A stretch of 64,000 nucleotides of DNA from Moniliophthora roreri (GCA_001466705.2 LATX02000046.1:558001-622000); one strand, 5' to 3'. Positions 48,740-60,441 are shown, counted from the first letter of the stretch. Numbers and translations: made by a program. Notes: generated by a model from the letters alone, not told the origin.

Positions 48740-49080
48740 GTCCCCGGTAGTCGTCGAATGAGATGGGATTCAGGGAGAGTGCCAGTAAACTCGGAAACGT
48801 ACCAATCACGTCCAACGAAGATCAGCTTGTCTACATTTCCGGTATCTCCATCTTCACACACTGCGAACGGTCTGCACTTCGGTGTGTCGCATTGAGAATG
48901 ATGAGGCAGCCTCTCAGCATGAAGTACGCTGCATTTGAAACTTATTGATACGAAGCAATCGACGGGTACGAGAGAATGTACATGATTATGCCGAACATAA
49001 ACGTCGAGGGGAACCCGTGCATGAAGAGACGAACGGGTTTGCTGCCAGCACACAGACAGAAATAATAGCATTTGTTGAAG
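48740..49080 (-). pseudogene. Relic of an epoxide-hydrolase-type gene (N-terminal part)
   Basis: On the minus strand the fragment keeps GSKPVRLFMHGFPSTF (the HGFP oxyanion motif) and, lower down, VDKLIFVGRDWYV, equivalent to VEKAVFIGHDW of the intact gene. His before the nucleophile Asp is changed to Arg, frames differ between the two parts, and the C-terminal half is absent. It lies directly after the array relic at 48430-48710, repeating the tail-to-tail arrangement seen with copies 7 and 8. Confidence 0.68.
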
Positions 49081-49990
49081 ACGCGTTTAGCGTTATCATC
49101 TTTGCATGCGGAGGCTTCTACGGCGGGGGAAGCGAGGGGAGGAAGCGGGGTAATACCGGCCAAAGTATACAGAATGGGCGGAAACGCTGATGGATGCAGC
49201 GCTGAGAGGAAATTCTGGTGCAGCGAAGTGTGGGCGAAAGGATTGCTGCGAAAAGACGGAGGTTGTGAGATGGTAAGGGAAGATCTAAGTGATTTTTCGA
49301 AAGTATACACCTGCTCTTCATGAGCAGCTTCTGGTTCATTGAAAGCTTTTCTAGGCTCTAGCTCAGATCAGGAGAAAGTCAATTCAACTGGACTCAATCT
49401 GTGGGATCAAGTTCACCGATCGCCATGTTGTCCACTTGAGTTGCAGGAGACATGTTCAATGAAAGTGTGTGACGGCGTTGAGTACCATTACAGGAGTAGT
49501 GAAGGTACGAGGTTTATGTATTCACCGCCAGTTAAGCGCCCATGGGTGACCATAGCCATTTACCACTGTCCTATCCTTCAAAGCGACCTTCTCATACCAT
49601 CCACACTCTCGTGTCTTCAAAATGATATTTCTAGTATAAATATGATTGTAACAGGGTGTCAAGACGAAGGCGGCTTGATGTTTTGAGCTTGGGTAGTTCT
49701 GACTTGGTACGTCTTCGCACCGTATCTCCCATTCTAAAGCTATAATCAACGTCTACTGTAGCGATCCATACCTCGAATGCTTTCTTCTCTTGCGAAAAAC
49801 ACTCACAGGCGCCTCAAGTAGCGCTACAGTCGTACCATCACCCAAACGAACAGCCTTCCATCAGACCTTCACGCTCAAGAGTCAAGACACGTAGAATGCT
49901 GAGACAACAGTGCCTCATGTTGCCCACAACCCAGCTTGCCCTTCGACCATCATCCTAACGCTCTTCGCTCGACCACCTCCGACGCTGCCA
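49081..49990. other. Spacer and promoter region of copy 7
   Basis: No gene. 'gtagaatgctgagac' at about 49891 followed by 'ttgcccacaacccagcttgc' is shared with the region before copy 8 (about 54732-54771) and is the likely core promoter of the right-hand subgroup. Confidence 0.5.
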
Positions 49991-52093
49991 ATGAGTTTCA
50001 ACAACTCCTCAGGATACTCCTTCAGTGGCGAAAATTATACACTCAACCACGTCCAAGGGAATCAAGTCAACAACCATACAACGATAGATGCAGCAGTGGT
50101 TCATGTGCATGAAGATGACACAACAGTCACCAAGTGCACCATATCCGACGAGGTGAGTCCAAGATGTATGGATTCTGAGATCCTGACTGTTGAACTCTGG
50201 GTTTGCAGTTTGAGACTGTGAAACGTGGTCATGTAATCGGCATGAAGGGGCTGGGATCTGTGGACCTCTCAGGGTGGGACTGGCATTGGCAGAATGGGAA
50301 AATGGTTCAGCAACGACGCAAATCCGCTCGAAAAACGATCGCTACCGTCGGAATCCATCCTGTCCGACAATCCAAGTTCACTGCGATAACATACGAAGGC
50401 AAAGGTGCACAAGAGGCTTGGGAGGATGATTTCAGGCAATTCTCGCATGCTAGGTTGGCCACCGTCTCCCTTGAAATGATACTTTTGCTAATCAGTGGAC
50501 AGTCGGACGGACTTTTTTCAACTCTTTGGTATCAATCGATCAGATATCCCAATGCTGATCTTTCACCATGGTGCGTATCTCCAACCTCCTTCCACCAACA
50601 ACATACTCTGAACCAGAACACATAGAATTGATGCCAATGGCACATCTTTTCACCAACTCGCTCTGGATGAACGTATACATTAACTACTTGAGCGTCAGTC
50701 CTGATTCCAAATTTCAAATACTGCTCAGAAACTGAAATCTTGCAGAGAAAAAGGGGGTGTTATCAGGAGGATTTATGGTTGAATACCAGCAGCGGCGTTC
50801 TTTGCAAGGGCCCCACCGGACCTCGTTTCATCACTTGGAATTCTGATACAGACGCATCAGCCATTCAAGCTCTTCCCTCATCACTGGACATGCTGGAAGA
50901 AGAAACGTCTGTCGCATTCTTCAGCAAATTTGGATCGAATGTGGACAGCGGCATTTTAGAATGTGCATGCTGGCTTCTCGAACGCACCTATTTCGGCGAC
51001 TTGTCTCCAAATACGATGGAAGACCATCAACACGAGGACAACAACCATCTCCAGTTGACGATCGACCATCCCTACCTTGAAGATTCTTGGCGAAATCCGC
51101 CCCGCCATCTTCCCATCGACATCATCGGCGGGTTACGTTTCGATATGGTCTACTCGCCTTCGCTGGAGCCCGTTGCGAGGTGGCCGCCAGAAGCACCTGG
51201 GCTATGGGAGTGGTGGGAAGTGGATGGGTTTGTGGAGGAGACATGGATTGATGGTGGATTGACGCGGTGAGTGTGGGCTTGGCTCCTCTGCAATTTAGGC
51301 TCATTTCTGCAGTTTCAAGTTAGATGGTCAAGGGGGGAAAGCTTATCTCGGGGTTAGACTTGATCGTGAAACATTCTGGAAAGGCTGGTTATCACAATCC
51401 GCCCGTGTGTTTAATCCTCTCAAGACGACGGGGCATCAGGAAAGCTTTTGTAGGTGTCTCGTCTCTTTTGAGCATGTGAAGAATGCTCATCACCTTTGAG
51501 TTAATAGTTATGGTCAATCCACCTTGGATATTGACGCTACAACCTACCCAACAGGAATACGAAGCATATGATGGATTTCCGGCCTTTTTTGACCTCTGTG
51601 ATGCCACTGAAGAAACGCGATCCATCTACCTCTTCCTCTATCCTCCCCCGATGACCGTATCAGAACTCATATCATGGTTAGGTGGACGCACCTGTACCCA
51701 TTTCTGGTCTTTTGATAAGGATGGTCGGATAAGGATATCAGAAGAGGAAATGGGGCATTCCGATGCTCACTCCAGACACTGATTACTGTACTGACCTGTT
51801 CACGTGGCCCACCCACATCCACACTGCCCTCCGCAACTGGCAAATTGCCCGAGGCTTCAATCCCGGCACTGCCGATTGGGCACGAGAATGCGGTTACCCA
51901 GAGCTTGAGATTGTCGGGGCAAAGAAAGATGATCAATTCGAGGAAATCTCTGAACAGCCAGGTGTGTTCCTGTCCATTATCGCAACTCAGGATGAACGCT
52001 AACGACCTACTTGTTGCAGAGAAGTCTAGGTGGAGCTGGTCCAGATTATGGGCTGCGATCCCGGGGTCAGATATCAGCGCTTTTGCTTGCTAA
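49991..52093 (+). pseudogene. Array copy 7, frameshifted in exon 7
   Basis: Exons: 49991-50152, 50209-50453, 50503-50570, 50626-50693, 50746-51266, 51313-51449, 51508-51961, 52020-52093. Exons 1-6 are open and in phase. In exon 7, at about 51744-51758, copy 8 reads 'gaggagtgggcacgatggag' where copy 7 has 'gaggaaatggggcattcc'. The difference is an apparent 8-nt deletion that shifts the frame and ends it at 51782; the correct frame resumes and continues to TAA at 52093. Starts MSFNNSSGYSFSG and has a longer exon 1 (54 codons) with a VVHVHEDDTTVTKC segment shared only with copy 8. The tail is WSWSRLWAAIPGSDISAFAC. The lesion is solitary, so loss is recent or the base calls are wrong. Confidence 0.8.
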
Positions 52094-52274
52094 TAGGTGT
52101 CGAGGATACGATTAAACAATTGAATCTTTGATTCTGTTGATTTATGTACATTTGGGCATTTGTATACCTTATGAACATGAAAGAATGTCATACAACGTAT
52201 TAAAAGTGCATTAGTGCGTAACGTGTGACTGGCGTCCTTCAATGGGAGCGGGCGTCGCATCCTTCCTTCCATCT

Positions 52275-53515
52275 ATTATGATCAACGCATGCTCACGGCA
52301 CCCTCAAACCAACTCCTCAAATTCTCAATCACATCATTAGGCTTACGCAATTGCACGCAATGATTCACCTGAAGTCGAATCAGAGCAAAGTTTCTGGGTA
52401 GCGGGTATCGCGAGAGCGGCGAGGGCGACATAGTCTTCCAAGGCAGGACCAAAGAATGCAGGTATGGACGTTGAGGTGTTTTGCGCTGGGACACCTATCA
52501 TAACCAAAGCGGATTATTACAAGAAACAGAGTATCCAAGAACGGGAACAGCGCACTCTTATCGTCTTCAAGTCCAATACCCGAGATCATAACCTTGTACC
52601 AGCACAACAGCGCAGCTAACCTGCCTTTGCGAAGCTCGTTTGATTGGAATTGGAGTTCCTGACGGGATGTTTCAGTTAGCCTCCACCGACCGACGCAAAA
52701 GTGGACGTAGAGCGCGCCTCTGCAGGTATCCACGAAGGCGGTGGAGCGGATGGTCTTTCCTTCGACGTGAAATATGGTTTGTGAACGCCGAGAGGAATGA
52801 CATCGAAGATCCATTCTTTGGTGTTCTCGGGAGTGACAAGGACTTCTCAAACTGTTCGACCTCAGTCAACAAGACATTCCGTGGAAGAGGGAAAAGGACA
52901 CACGTTATCCTCAATTATCCTCTCTGCACCTTCCTCGGCGAAGAAACCCCAGTACCCGAATAATACATCTCCCAGTTTCTCTTTGGTCATCTTGTTGACC
53001 GCATCACAGTGTTAAAATCCGGCGAGGGTGCTTGATAACCGACAGCGAGGATGCCGAAAGTAAGTATGGGTTCGGGGGTTGTATTGAACGATGCGAGAGG
53101 TTACAGTTGGGCCCCTGATGTTATCGGCAAAGAGATGAATTTGCGAGTGAATGAGAGCGACCTGGAGGACGTATCAGTCATGGTCCAATGATAACCGCTT
53201 TCTCTACTTTCTCGGCATCCAAGATATTGATCGAGAATATCATTGACGATAAGACTAGGTTTGTACTCTGCTGGGTCGGTGGGCTTTGCTGTACCGTCAT
53301 ATCCAAGCATATTGGGAACGATGATGCTGTAGCGGTTTGAAGTATCCTACCTTTGGGAAGCGTCAGTACGAGTTGGTCGACGAAGATAGAAGGATATGCG
53401 TACTTGATACCGCAAGTCATATGATGTCGAAGGGAACCCATGAATAAAAACAAGGACCAGTTTGCAGTCAGTAGGCGAAGAGAAGTAGTGGTGGTGATGT
53501 CTTTGTAGGCGGAAG
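52275..53515 (-). pseudogene. Epoxide-hydrolase-type gene, decayed (EH1)
   Basis: It follows the intact hydrolase along its whole length. Lesions seen: the start codon region is changed (the ATGGATCCCTC of the intact copy is absent), about 18 nt are lost near the N-terminus, a 5-nt deletion after VGYFKP shifts the frame, the W of YDW becomes L, and the catalytic region is interrupted. The 3' end still reads VNHCVQLRKPNDVIENLRSW, where His is kept and the next Trp is Cys. It lies tail-to-tail with array copy 7, about 180 bp from its stop codon. Confidence 0.8.
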
Positions 53516-54811
53516 ATGACGGGAGGCAATAACAGGTGGATGAATGACACGACCTTCTGAATGGAGTTGAAACCGGCCTGATAAAAAAAGGCCAAGGTAT
53601 GTAAAATGTGGCAAAGAGCATCTCGAAGTTCGGAAACCAATACCGATGGTTCGCGCTGGTACACTGGGAAATCAAACGCCGGGCAAGACGTACGCCATGA
53701 TCACATCAGGCATCGTTAAGAGAGGTCGAGGAACGGGCCAGGTTGCATTTATGTTGTGAGCCATAATCCTGTCTCTTGGTGACACCAAGTGCTTCATTGT
53801 ACAGTTAGATGCAAGTTAGTGAAACGAAAGGTAGGCACGTACTGTTCGAGCGATCTTTCCTCATGCGCAGAAAAATTGCCCTGTCATCCAGCTTGTATTG
53901 AGAGAGGTTTGAGTTTTAAGATCAAGATTGCATGCAAACCAGCAGAGGTGGCGCATCCTAGTGCTACTGTGAGCATGGAGAGGGATGATTTTGGGCCATT
54001 TGGCGGCTGCAGTACAGAACGCCAGGGGCATTAGCCGTGCTGCAACTCTGAACACTTTGATTTTTCACTGTCGAGTTTGGCTGAAACCTTTTGTTAAACA
54101 AGCTAGTATCGAACTCAGAATCGAGTCAAATCGCCACGCACCAATGCCTGGTCAAGACCTTTCAAAGTCAAGTCTCTAGCCTACTCCAGCGCTCCGTCGT
54201 CACGGTAAGGGTTCTGGACAGCCGGATCATAGAGAGTTTTGAGAAATACGTGAGGAAGAGTTGGTAGTTTCCGAATGGTAGGTTTATGGCAGATGAGTCG
54301 CAGAGTGCGCGAGAAGAGTTGCCAGGTCAAGTGGTCAGGGCGATTTTCCATGATCTGAGTACTCGTGCTACGGGGCCTGTCGAACTGGGTATGTTAGGGA
54401 CTTGCCGAACCTCAAACAATCCTCGACAATGAATTCCTCGAGCTCTACGACGACCAAAATGTACAAATATATTTGGGATTAAAAGCATCTGACAACGAGC
54501 CTGGCGCTCCTAGCATCCGAATACTATTACCTGCTCTCGTAAACGTATTACTACCACCGCTGCTGCAGGACAAGAGAAACATCCGAAAAATGCCAATGCA
54601 TTGTCAGGAAGGAAGACGCCGAGTCTGCGAGTGAGACAGTGGTAGACGGTGACCTGTGTGGAAAATGAAATTCGTCGCGTCGGCTAGTCGTACTATCACC
54701 CAAACAACTACAGATCTCATGCCCATGACATGTGGAATGCTGTCCTTGATGTTCCCCACAACCCAGCTTGCCCTTTAACCACCATCCTTACACCCCACCT
54801 CTGACACAGGA
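53516..54811. other. Spacer between EH1 and array copy 8
   Basis: 53520-53760 matches, with many changes, the region 5' of the intact hydrolase (58371-58590). 53985-54070 matches 58800-58900. From 54180 to 54680 I see nothing. The last 90 bp is the copy 8 promoter ('atgtggaatgctgtccttga', then 'ccccacaacccagcttgccc'). Confidence 0.5.
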
Positions 54812-56917
54812 ATGAGTTTCAACAATTCCTCAGGATTCCACTTCAACGGCAAACCTACGTTCAACAATGTCCATGGAAATCAAGTTAACAACAACCACAT
54901 AACAATAACTGCAGCAGTGGTTCATACGCGTGGGGATGACACGACAGTCACTGAGTGCACTATATCCAACGACGTGAGTCCAAGATGTATGGATTCTGAG
55001 ATCCTGACCGTTAAACTCTGGGTTTGCAGTTCGAGACTGTGAAACGTGGTCATGTAATCGGCATGAAGGATCTGGGATCTGTGAATCTCTCGGAGAGGGA
55101 CTGGCGTTGGCAGAACGGGAAAATGGTTCGGCAACAGCGCAAATCCGCTCGAAAAACGATCTCTACTGTCGGAATCCATCCCGACCGACAATCCAAGTTT
55201 ACTGTAATAACATACGAAGGCGAAGGTGCACAAGAGGCTTGGGAGGATGATTTCAAGCAATTTTCGCATGCTAGGTTGGCCGCCGTCTCCCTCGAAATAA
55301 TACTTTTGCTAATCAGTGGATAGTCGGACGGACTTTTTTCAACTCTTTGGTATCAATCGATCAGATATCCCAATGCTGATCTTTCACCACGGTGCGTATC
55401 TCCAACCGCCTTCCACCATCAACATACTCTGAACCAGAACGCGTAGAATTGATCCCAGTGGCGCATTTTTTCACCGACTCATTCTGGATGAACACATACC
55501 TTCGTTACCTGACAGTCAGTCCTGCTTCCAAATTTCAAATACCGCTCAGAAACTGAAATGTTGCAGAAAAAAAGGGGGTGTAGTGAGCAGGATTTATGGT
55601 TGAATACCAGCAGCGGTGTTCTTTGCGAGGGCCCCACCGGACCTCATTTCCTCGTTTGGCGTTTTGGTACAGACACATCAGCCATTGAAGCTCTTCCTTC
55701 ATCACTGGACATGCTGGAAGAAGGAACGTCTGTCGCATTCTTCAGCAAATTTGAATCAAATATGGACAGTGGCATTTTAGAATGTGCAGGGTTGCTTGAC
55801 CTTGACAAAGAAACCTATCTCGACGACTTGTCAAAGACGACGGGAGATCTTCAACACAAGGACAACAACCATCCACAGTGGACGGCCAACCATCGCTACC
55901 TCAAACCCCTTTGGCGAAATCCGCCCCACCATCTTCCAATCAGCATCATCGGCGGGTTACGTTTCGATACAGTCTACTCGCCTTTGCTGGAGCCCGTTGC
56001 GAGGTGGCCGCCAGAAGCACCTGTGCTATGGAAGTGGTGGGATGTGGATGGGTTGGTGGAGGAGACACGGATTGATGGTGGATTGACGCGGTGAGTGTGG
56101 ACTTGGCTCCTCTGCAATTCGAGCTCATTTCCACAGTTTCAAGTTGATTGGTCAAGGGGGGAAAGTTAGCCTCAGGGCTGAATTTGATCAGGAAACATTT
56201 CGGAATGGCTGGTTCACACAATCCTCCCGTGTGTTTGATCTTCTCAAGGCGACAGGGCATCAGGAAAGCTTTTGTAGGTGTCTCATCCCTTTTGAGCATG
56301 TGAAGAATGCTCATCATCTTTTGTGTTAATAGTTGTGGTTGGTCCACCCCAGCTCCACTTGCAATCTACCCAACAAGAATACACAGCGTATGACGGACCC
56401 CCGGCCCCTTCCGATCTCTGCGATGCCGTTGAAGAATCCCAACCCATCTACCACTTCCTTCATCCTCCCCCGATGACTGTATCAGAATTTATATCATGGA
56501 TGGGTAGACACACCCATTTCTGGTCTTTTGATGAGAATGGTCGGTCGAGGATACCAGAAGAGGAGTGGGCACGATGGAGCATTCCGATACTCACCCCATA
56601 CACTAATTCTTATATTCTCCTATACTCGTGGCCCACCCACATCTACTCTGCCCTCCACAACTGGCAAATTGCCCGAGGCTTCGATCCCAGCACGGCCGAT
56701 TGGGCACGAGAATGCAGTTACCCAGAGTTTGAGATTGTCAGGGCAAAGAAAGATGGTCGACTCAAGGAAATCTCTGAACAGCCAGGTGTGTTCCTGTCCA
56801 TTATCGCAACTCAGGATGAAGACTGATAATATACTTGTTGCAGAGGAGTCTGGGTGGAGCTGGTCCAGATTATGGACTGCGATCCCAGGGTCAGATATCA
56901 GTGCTTGTGCTTGCTAA
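54812..56917 (+). CDS. Array copy 8, intact, right-hand subgroup
   Basis: Exons: 54812-54973, 55030-55274, 55324-55391, 55447-55514, 55567-56090, 56137-56273, 56333-56785, 56844-56917; 576 residues with all phases consistent. Starts MSFNNSSGFHFNG, then TFNNVHGNQVNNN. The N-lobe-like block is KFTVITYEGEGA..AWEDDF, then FQLFGINRSDIPMLIFHH. The conserved core reads LWRNPPHHLPISIIGGLRFD, then TVYSPLLEPVARWPP and LTRFKL. The variable loop reads TPYTNSYILLYSW. The C-terminus is WSWSRLWTAIPGSDISACAC, ending in two Cys where the left group ends in FGF or FGL. It faces the intact hydrolase gene tail-to-tail, with only 138 bp between stop codons. Confidence 0.87.
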
Positions 56918-57055
56918 TAGGTGTCGAGGATATGATTGAACAATCAGCTCTTTTATTCTGTTGATTTATGTACATTTGGGCGTCTGTATATCTTATGAAC
57001 ATGAAATGCGTTAGTGCATAGCGCATGACTCAACGAAAGCGGGCGTTGCATTCTA

Positions 57056-58351
57056 TCACAATCGATGCCTACTCACGACATCCTCTAACCAAGCCCCCAA
57101 GCTTTCATTCACTTCAGCAGGTTTATGCAATTGCACCCAATGATTCGCCTGGAACTCCTTCACAGTCAGATTAGAACAAAGTTTCTGAGTAGCAGGGATC
57201 GCGAGAGCAGCGAGGGCAATGTAATCTTCCAAGGCAGCGCCAAAAAATGCAGGTATGGACGTTGAGATGTTTTGCGGTGGGACACCTATCATAACGTAGC
57301 CAAAGCGGATTATTACAAGAGGCAGAGTACTCAAGAACGGGTACAACATACCCTTCTCATCTTCAGGTCCAATACCCGAAATCATAACCTTGTACCAGCA
57401 CAACGGCGCAGCCAACCCGCCTTTTCGAAGCTCGTTAGATTGGAATTGGAGTTCCTGATGTGGTTTTTCAGTTAGCCTCCGTCGACCGACACAACAGTGA
57501 AGACATAGAGCACACCTCTGCAGGCATCCACGAAGGCGGTGGAGCAGATGGTCTTTCCTTCGACGTGAGATATGCTCTATGAGCGCCGAGGGGAATGAGA
57601 TCGGTGATCCACTGTTTGGCGTTCTCGGGATAGACAATGTTCATAAACTTCTCAAACTGTTCAACCTCACGTCAACGACACAGATACCATGAATAAATGA
57701 AAAAGGACACACATTATCCTCAATAATCTTCTCTGCACCTTCCTCGGTGAAGAAGCCCCAGTACCCGAATAACTCGTATCCCACTTTCTCTTTGGTCATC
57801 TTGTTGACCGCATCCCAGTTAAAATCTGCCAAGGGCGCTTGATAACCAACAGCAAGGACACCAAAAGCAATAACGCGTTCGGGATTGTACTGAACGATGC
57901 GAGAAGTTACACTTGAGCCCCTAGTTTTATCAGCAACCAAGGTGAATTTGTGAGCGAATGTGAGTGATCTGGAGAACATACCAGTCGTGTCCAATGAAGA
58001 CTGCCTTCTCTACTTTCTCGCCATCCAAGATATCGAGTATATCCTTGACGATGAGGCTAAGCTTGTACTCTGCTGGATTGGTGGGCTTTGCTGTACCGCA
58101 GTATCCAAGCATATCGGGAACGATGATGCCATAACCTTTTGGTTTGAAGTAGGCTACCTTTGGGAAGCGTCAGTACGAGCCGGTCAATGAGGATAACAGG
58201 ATGTGCGTACTTGATACCGCCAGTCATACGATGTCGAAGGGAACCCATGAACGAAAACAAGAACTGGTTTGCCGTCAGTAGGCGGAGAGAAATAGTAGTG
58301 GTAGTTGAGGCCACGGGTAGTGGTGATGTCTTTGTAGGCGGAGGGATCCAT
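57056..58351 (-). CDS. Epoxide hydrolase-type alpha/beta-hydrolase, intact (EH2)
   Basis: Exons (minus): 58351-58211, 58157-57982, 57920-57713, 57665-57516, 57454-57352, 57285-57056; 335 residues. Starts MDPSAYKDITTTRGLNYHYY. The oxyanion motif HGFP is at residues 35-38. The nucleophile elbow GHDWG, with Asp near residue 105, is the signature separating epoxide hydrolases and haloalkane dehalogenases from Ser lipases. VPDMLGYCGTAKP precedes it, as in soluble epoxide hydrolases. The cap contains WDAVNKMTKEK and YWGFF, and a possible lid Tyr lies in LCWYKVM. The catalytic His is probably H308 in NHWVQLHKP. Expected reaction: hydrolysis of an epoxide to a diol; substrate unknown. No signal peptide, so cytosolic. 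It is the only intact copy among five related fragments, and is convergent with array copy 8. Confidence 0.9.
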
Positions 58352-58583
58352 GATAGCAGATAGTAAGAGGTGGATGAATGACGCGGCCTTCAAAACCGGC
58401 CTTATAAAGAAGCCGAAGTATACAAAATGGGGTGAAGAGTATCTAGAAGATCTAGATGCAGTACTCGTAGAGTGGGAACCAATATCGATGGATCGCGCTG
58501 ATATACCGGGAGATCAAAAGCCGGGCAAGGCATACGCCACCATCCCTAAGAGAAGAACGGGGCAAGTTGCATTTGTGTCGTGA
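58350..58583 (+). other. Divergent small open frame overlapping the EH2 start
   Basis: A 77-codon frame (MIADSKRWMNDAAFKTGLIK..., then LDAVLVEWEPISMDRADIPG) begins on the opposite strand to EH2. The two ATGs overlap in CATG. The duplicate at 59365-59586 keeps 73 codons of similar sequence with several amino-acid-changing differences, while the older copy near EH1 (53520-53750) is broken. It may be the 5' exon of a divergent gene, or simply the hydrolase promoter and 5' UTR read backwards. No family is recognised. Confidence 0.3.
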
Positions 58584-58929
58584 GCCGTATTCCTATCCGT
58601 CGGCGACACCGAGTGCCTCATTGTAGGATTCAAATTCGTTGACACAAAAGATGGGCAAGTACCGGTCGAGTTCTGACCCTAACCGATTCCCGTATGCAGA
58701 GCAGTTGCCTTTGTGTTCATAAGGCTTAGGCCTACAAATCAACGTTGCACGTAATCCCGGGCCAGCAGAAGCTGCGCGCGCTTGGGCGAGCATGAAGAGT
58801 AGTGCTTTTAGCCCATTTGGCCATGCACAACTACAGTGCAGAACGTCAGGTGCGTTATGTAGCCATGTCGCAACTCTGAATGCCTGTGTTTTTTTCGCTC
58901 GCAGTCTTGTCGTGTTTGGCTGAAAACAC

Positions 58930-59366
58930 TTGTGAAGTTATCCTTGAGCCCCAGTATTATCGGCCAAGAGATGAATTTGCGAGCGAATGAAAGTGACCTG
59001 GAGGGCGAACCGGTCATGTCCAATGAAGCTCTCTCTACGTTCTCGGCATCCAAGACGTTGAGTATATCCTTTAGGCCTGTACTCTGCTGGGTCGGTTATG
59101 CGTTGCTGTACCGCCGTATCCAAGCATATCAGGAACGATGATGCCGTAGCCTTTTGGTTTGAAGTAGGCTACCTTTGGGAAACGTCGGTACGAATTGCCC
59201 GATGAGGATAACAAGATGTGCGTACCTGGTACTGCCAGTCATACGATGTCGAAGGGAACCCATGAACAAAAACAAGGACTGGTTTTCCGTCAGTAGGCGG
59301 AGAGAAATAGTAGTGGTAGCTGAGGCCACGGGTAGTGGTGATGTCTTTGTAGGCGGAGGGATCCAT
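58930..59366 (-). pseudogene. Truncated epoxide-hydrolase copy (EH3)
   Basis: Exon 1 (59366-59226) is intact and nearly identical to EH2. Exon 2 opens VAYFKPKGYGIIVPDMLGYG and then shifts frame after GGTA (extra bases 'cgcataa' region) and stops. Similarity continues to about 58930 and then ends, so the nucleophile, cap and His regions are missing. With its 5' flank (to about 59790) it is a tandem duplicate of 58150-58800. Confidence 0.85.
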
Positions 59367-59884
59367 GATAGCAGATAGTAAGAGGTGGATGAATGACCCG
59401 GCCTTCGAAACCGGCCTTATAAAGAAGCCGAAGTATGCAAAATGGGGTGAAGAGCATCTCGAACATCTAGATGCAGTGCTTGTAGAGTGGGAACTAGTAT
59501 CGATGGATCGCGCTGATATACCGGGAGATCAAAAGCCGGGCAAGACCCATCCCACCATAAGAGAAGAACGGGGCAAGTTGTCGTGAGCTGTATTCCTGTC
59601 CGTCCGCGACACCAAGTGCCTCATTGTAAGATTCGAATTAGTGACACAGAAGATGGGCACGTACCGGTCGAGTTCTGACCGAACTCTTCCCATGTGCAGA
59701 GCAGTTGCCTTTGTGTTCAGAGGGCTTAAGCCCTGCAGATCAATGTTGCACGTAATCCTGGGCCAGCAGAGGCTGCGCGCGCTTGGGCGGTCGCTTGTGC
59801 TGTGCGAGAAATAATTTCCAATTTTGATTCACAGTGATGATATTTTCCTGCGTCCCTCTACCTTTCCCTTCAACGGTACTCACG

Positions 59885-60118
59885 ATGCATTTGATGTATA
59901 CGCTAGACGAAAACGGTAACAGGGTATATACTCTCAAGGTATGTCCCCATTAGCCGCCATTTTTACCTTTTTTCTGACTTTCCACGTAGAAGATAACCGA
60001 CACCGGCAAAATTACAAAATCTGCTCATCCTGGTCAGCACCACTTCAGCCTGTGTTCAAGTTGTCTTCCTGATACGCGGTATGCAGCACGCTTCTCGCCA
60101 GATGACAAGTTCTCGAGG
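59885..60118 (+). pseudogene. Truncated second copy of NOP10
   Basis: Exons 59885-59938 ([18 protein letters not shown]), 59990-60032 and 60087-60118 repeat the NOP10 gene at 61588, then stop abruptly at 60118. The next base is the ambiguous 'n' (60119) and the sequence after it is unrelated to NOP10. The upstream match begins at 59789 (61491 in the intact copy). The intron 1 donor here is a normal GTATGT, unlike the GC donor of the full copy. The last third of the protein is missing. Confidence 0.88.
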
Positions 60119-60119
60119 N
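60119..60119. other. Single ambiguous base at a sequence junction
   Basis: This is the only non-ACGT base in the window. It lies exactly where the match to 61491-61820 ends and the match to 62484-62732 begins, so it probably marks an assembly join. Confidence 0.9.
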
Positions 60120-60368
60120 CCGGAACAACCAACTGGGTATCTTTCCGGTATCCCTTCGATTTTCTGCAGTATTCTGAATCGGGAAGTCCGTTTCAAGGCG
60201 CGTTTACTCATATGTTCCTTGATACCTCATACTGACAGAACACATCAGTCAGCGTCTCGATATAATTCACAACGTTGCAATTGAGATGAGAGAAAATAAT
60301 TTCGCACTCGCCTCCTCGATTCCCCAGCAAGTTTCGGAGCAGCATCAACTCTTACCATTCCCGCCTTT
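60120..60368. repeat. 249-bp direct repeat, copy 1
   Basis: Near-identical to 62484-62732 over the same 249 bp, starting 'ccggaacaaccaactgggta' and ending 'ccattcccgccttt'. It has no recognisable coding content (a 67-codon frame is shared but shows no domain). Confidence 0.9.
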
Positions 60369-60441
60369 CAACCTGTCCCAGTAAGGAAGAAATCAATGCT
60401 CAAGCCAGGAATCGACATTCACTTTTTCAAAAGATCCAGTA

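Noticed and set aside
58350..58583. Calling the divergent 77-codon frame a real gene
   Set aside because: No domain, no splice continuation, and it covers the hydrolase promoter; kept only as a low-confidence feature and finding.
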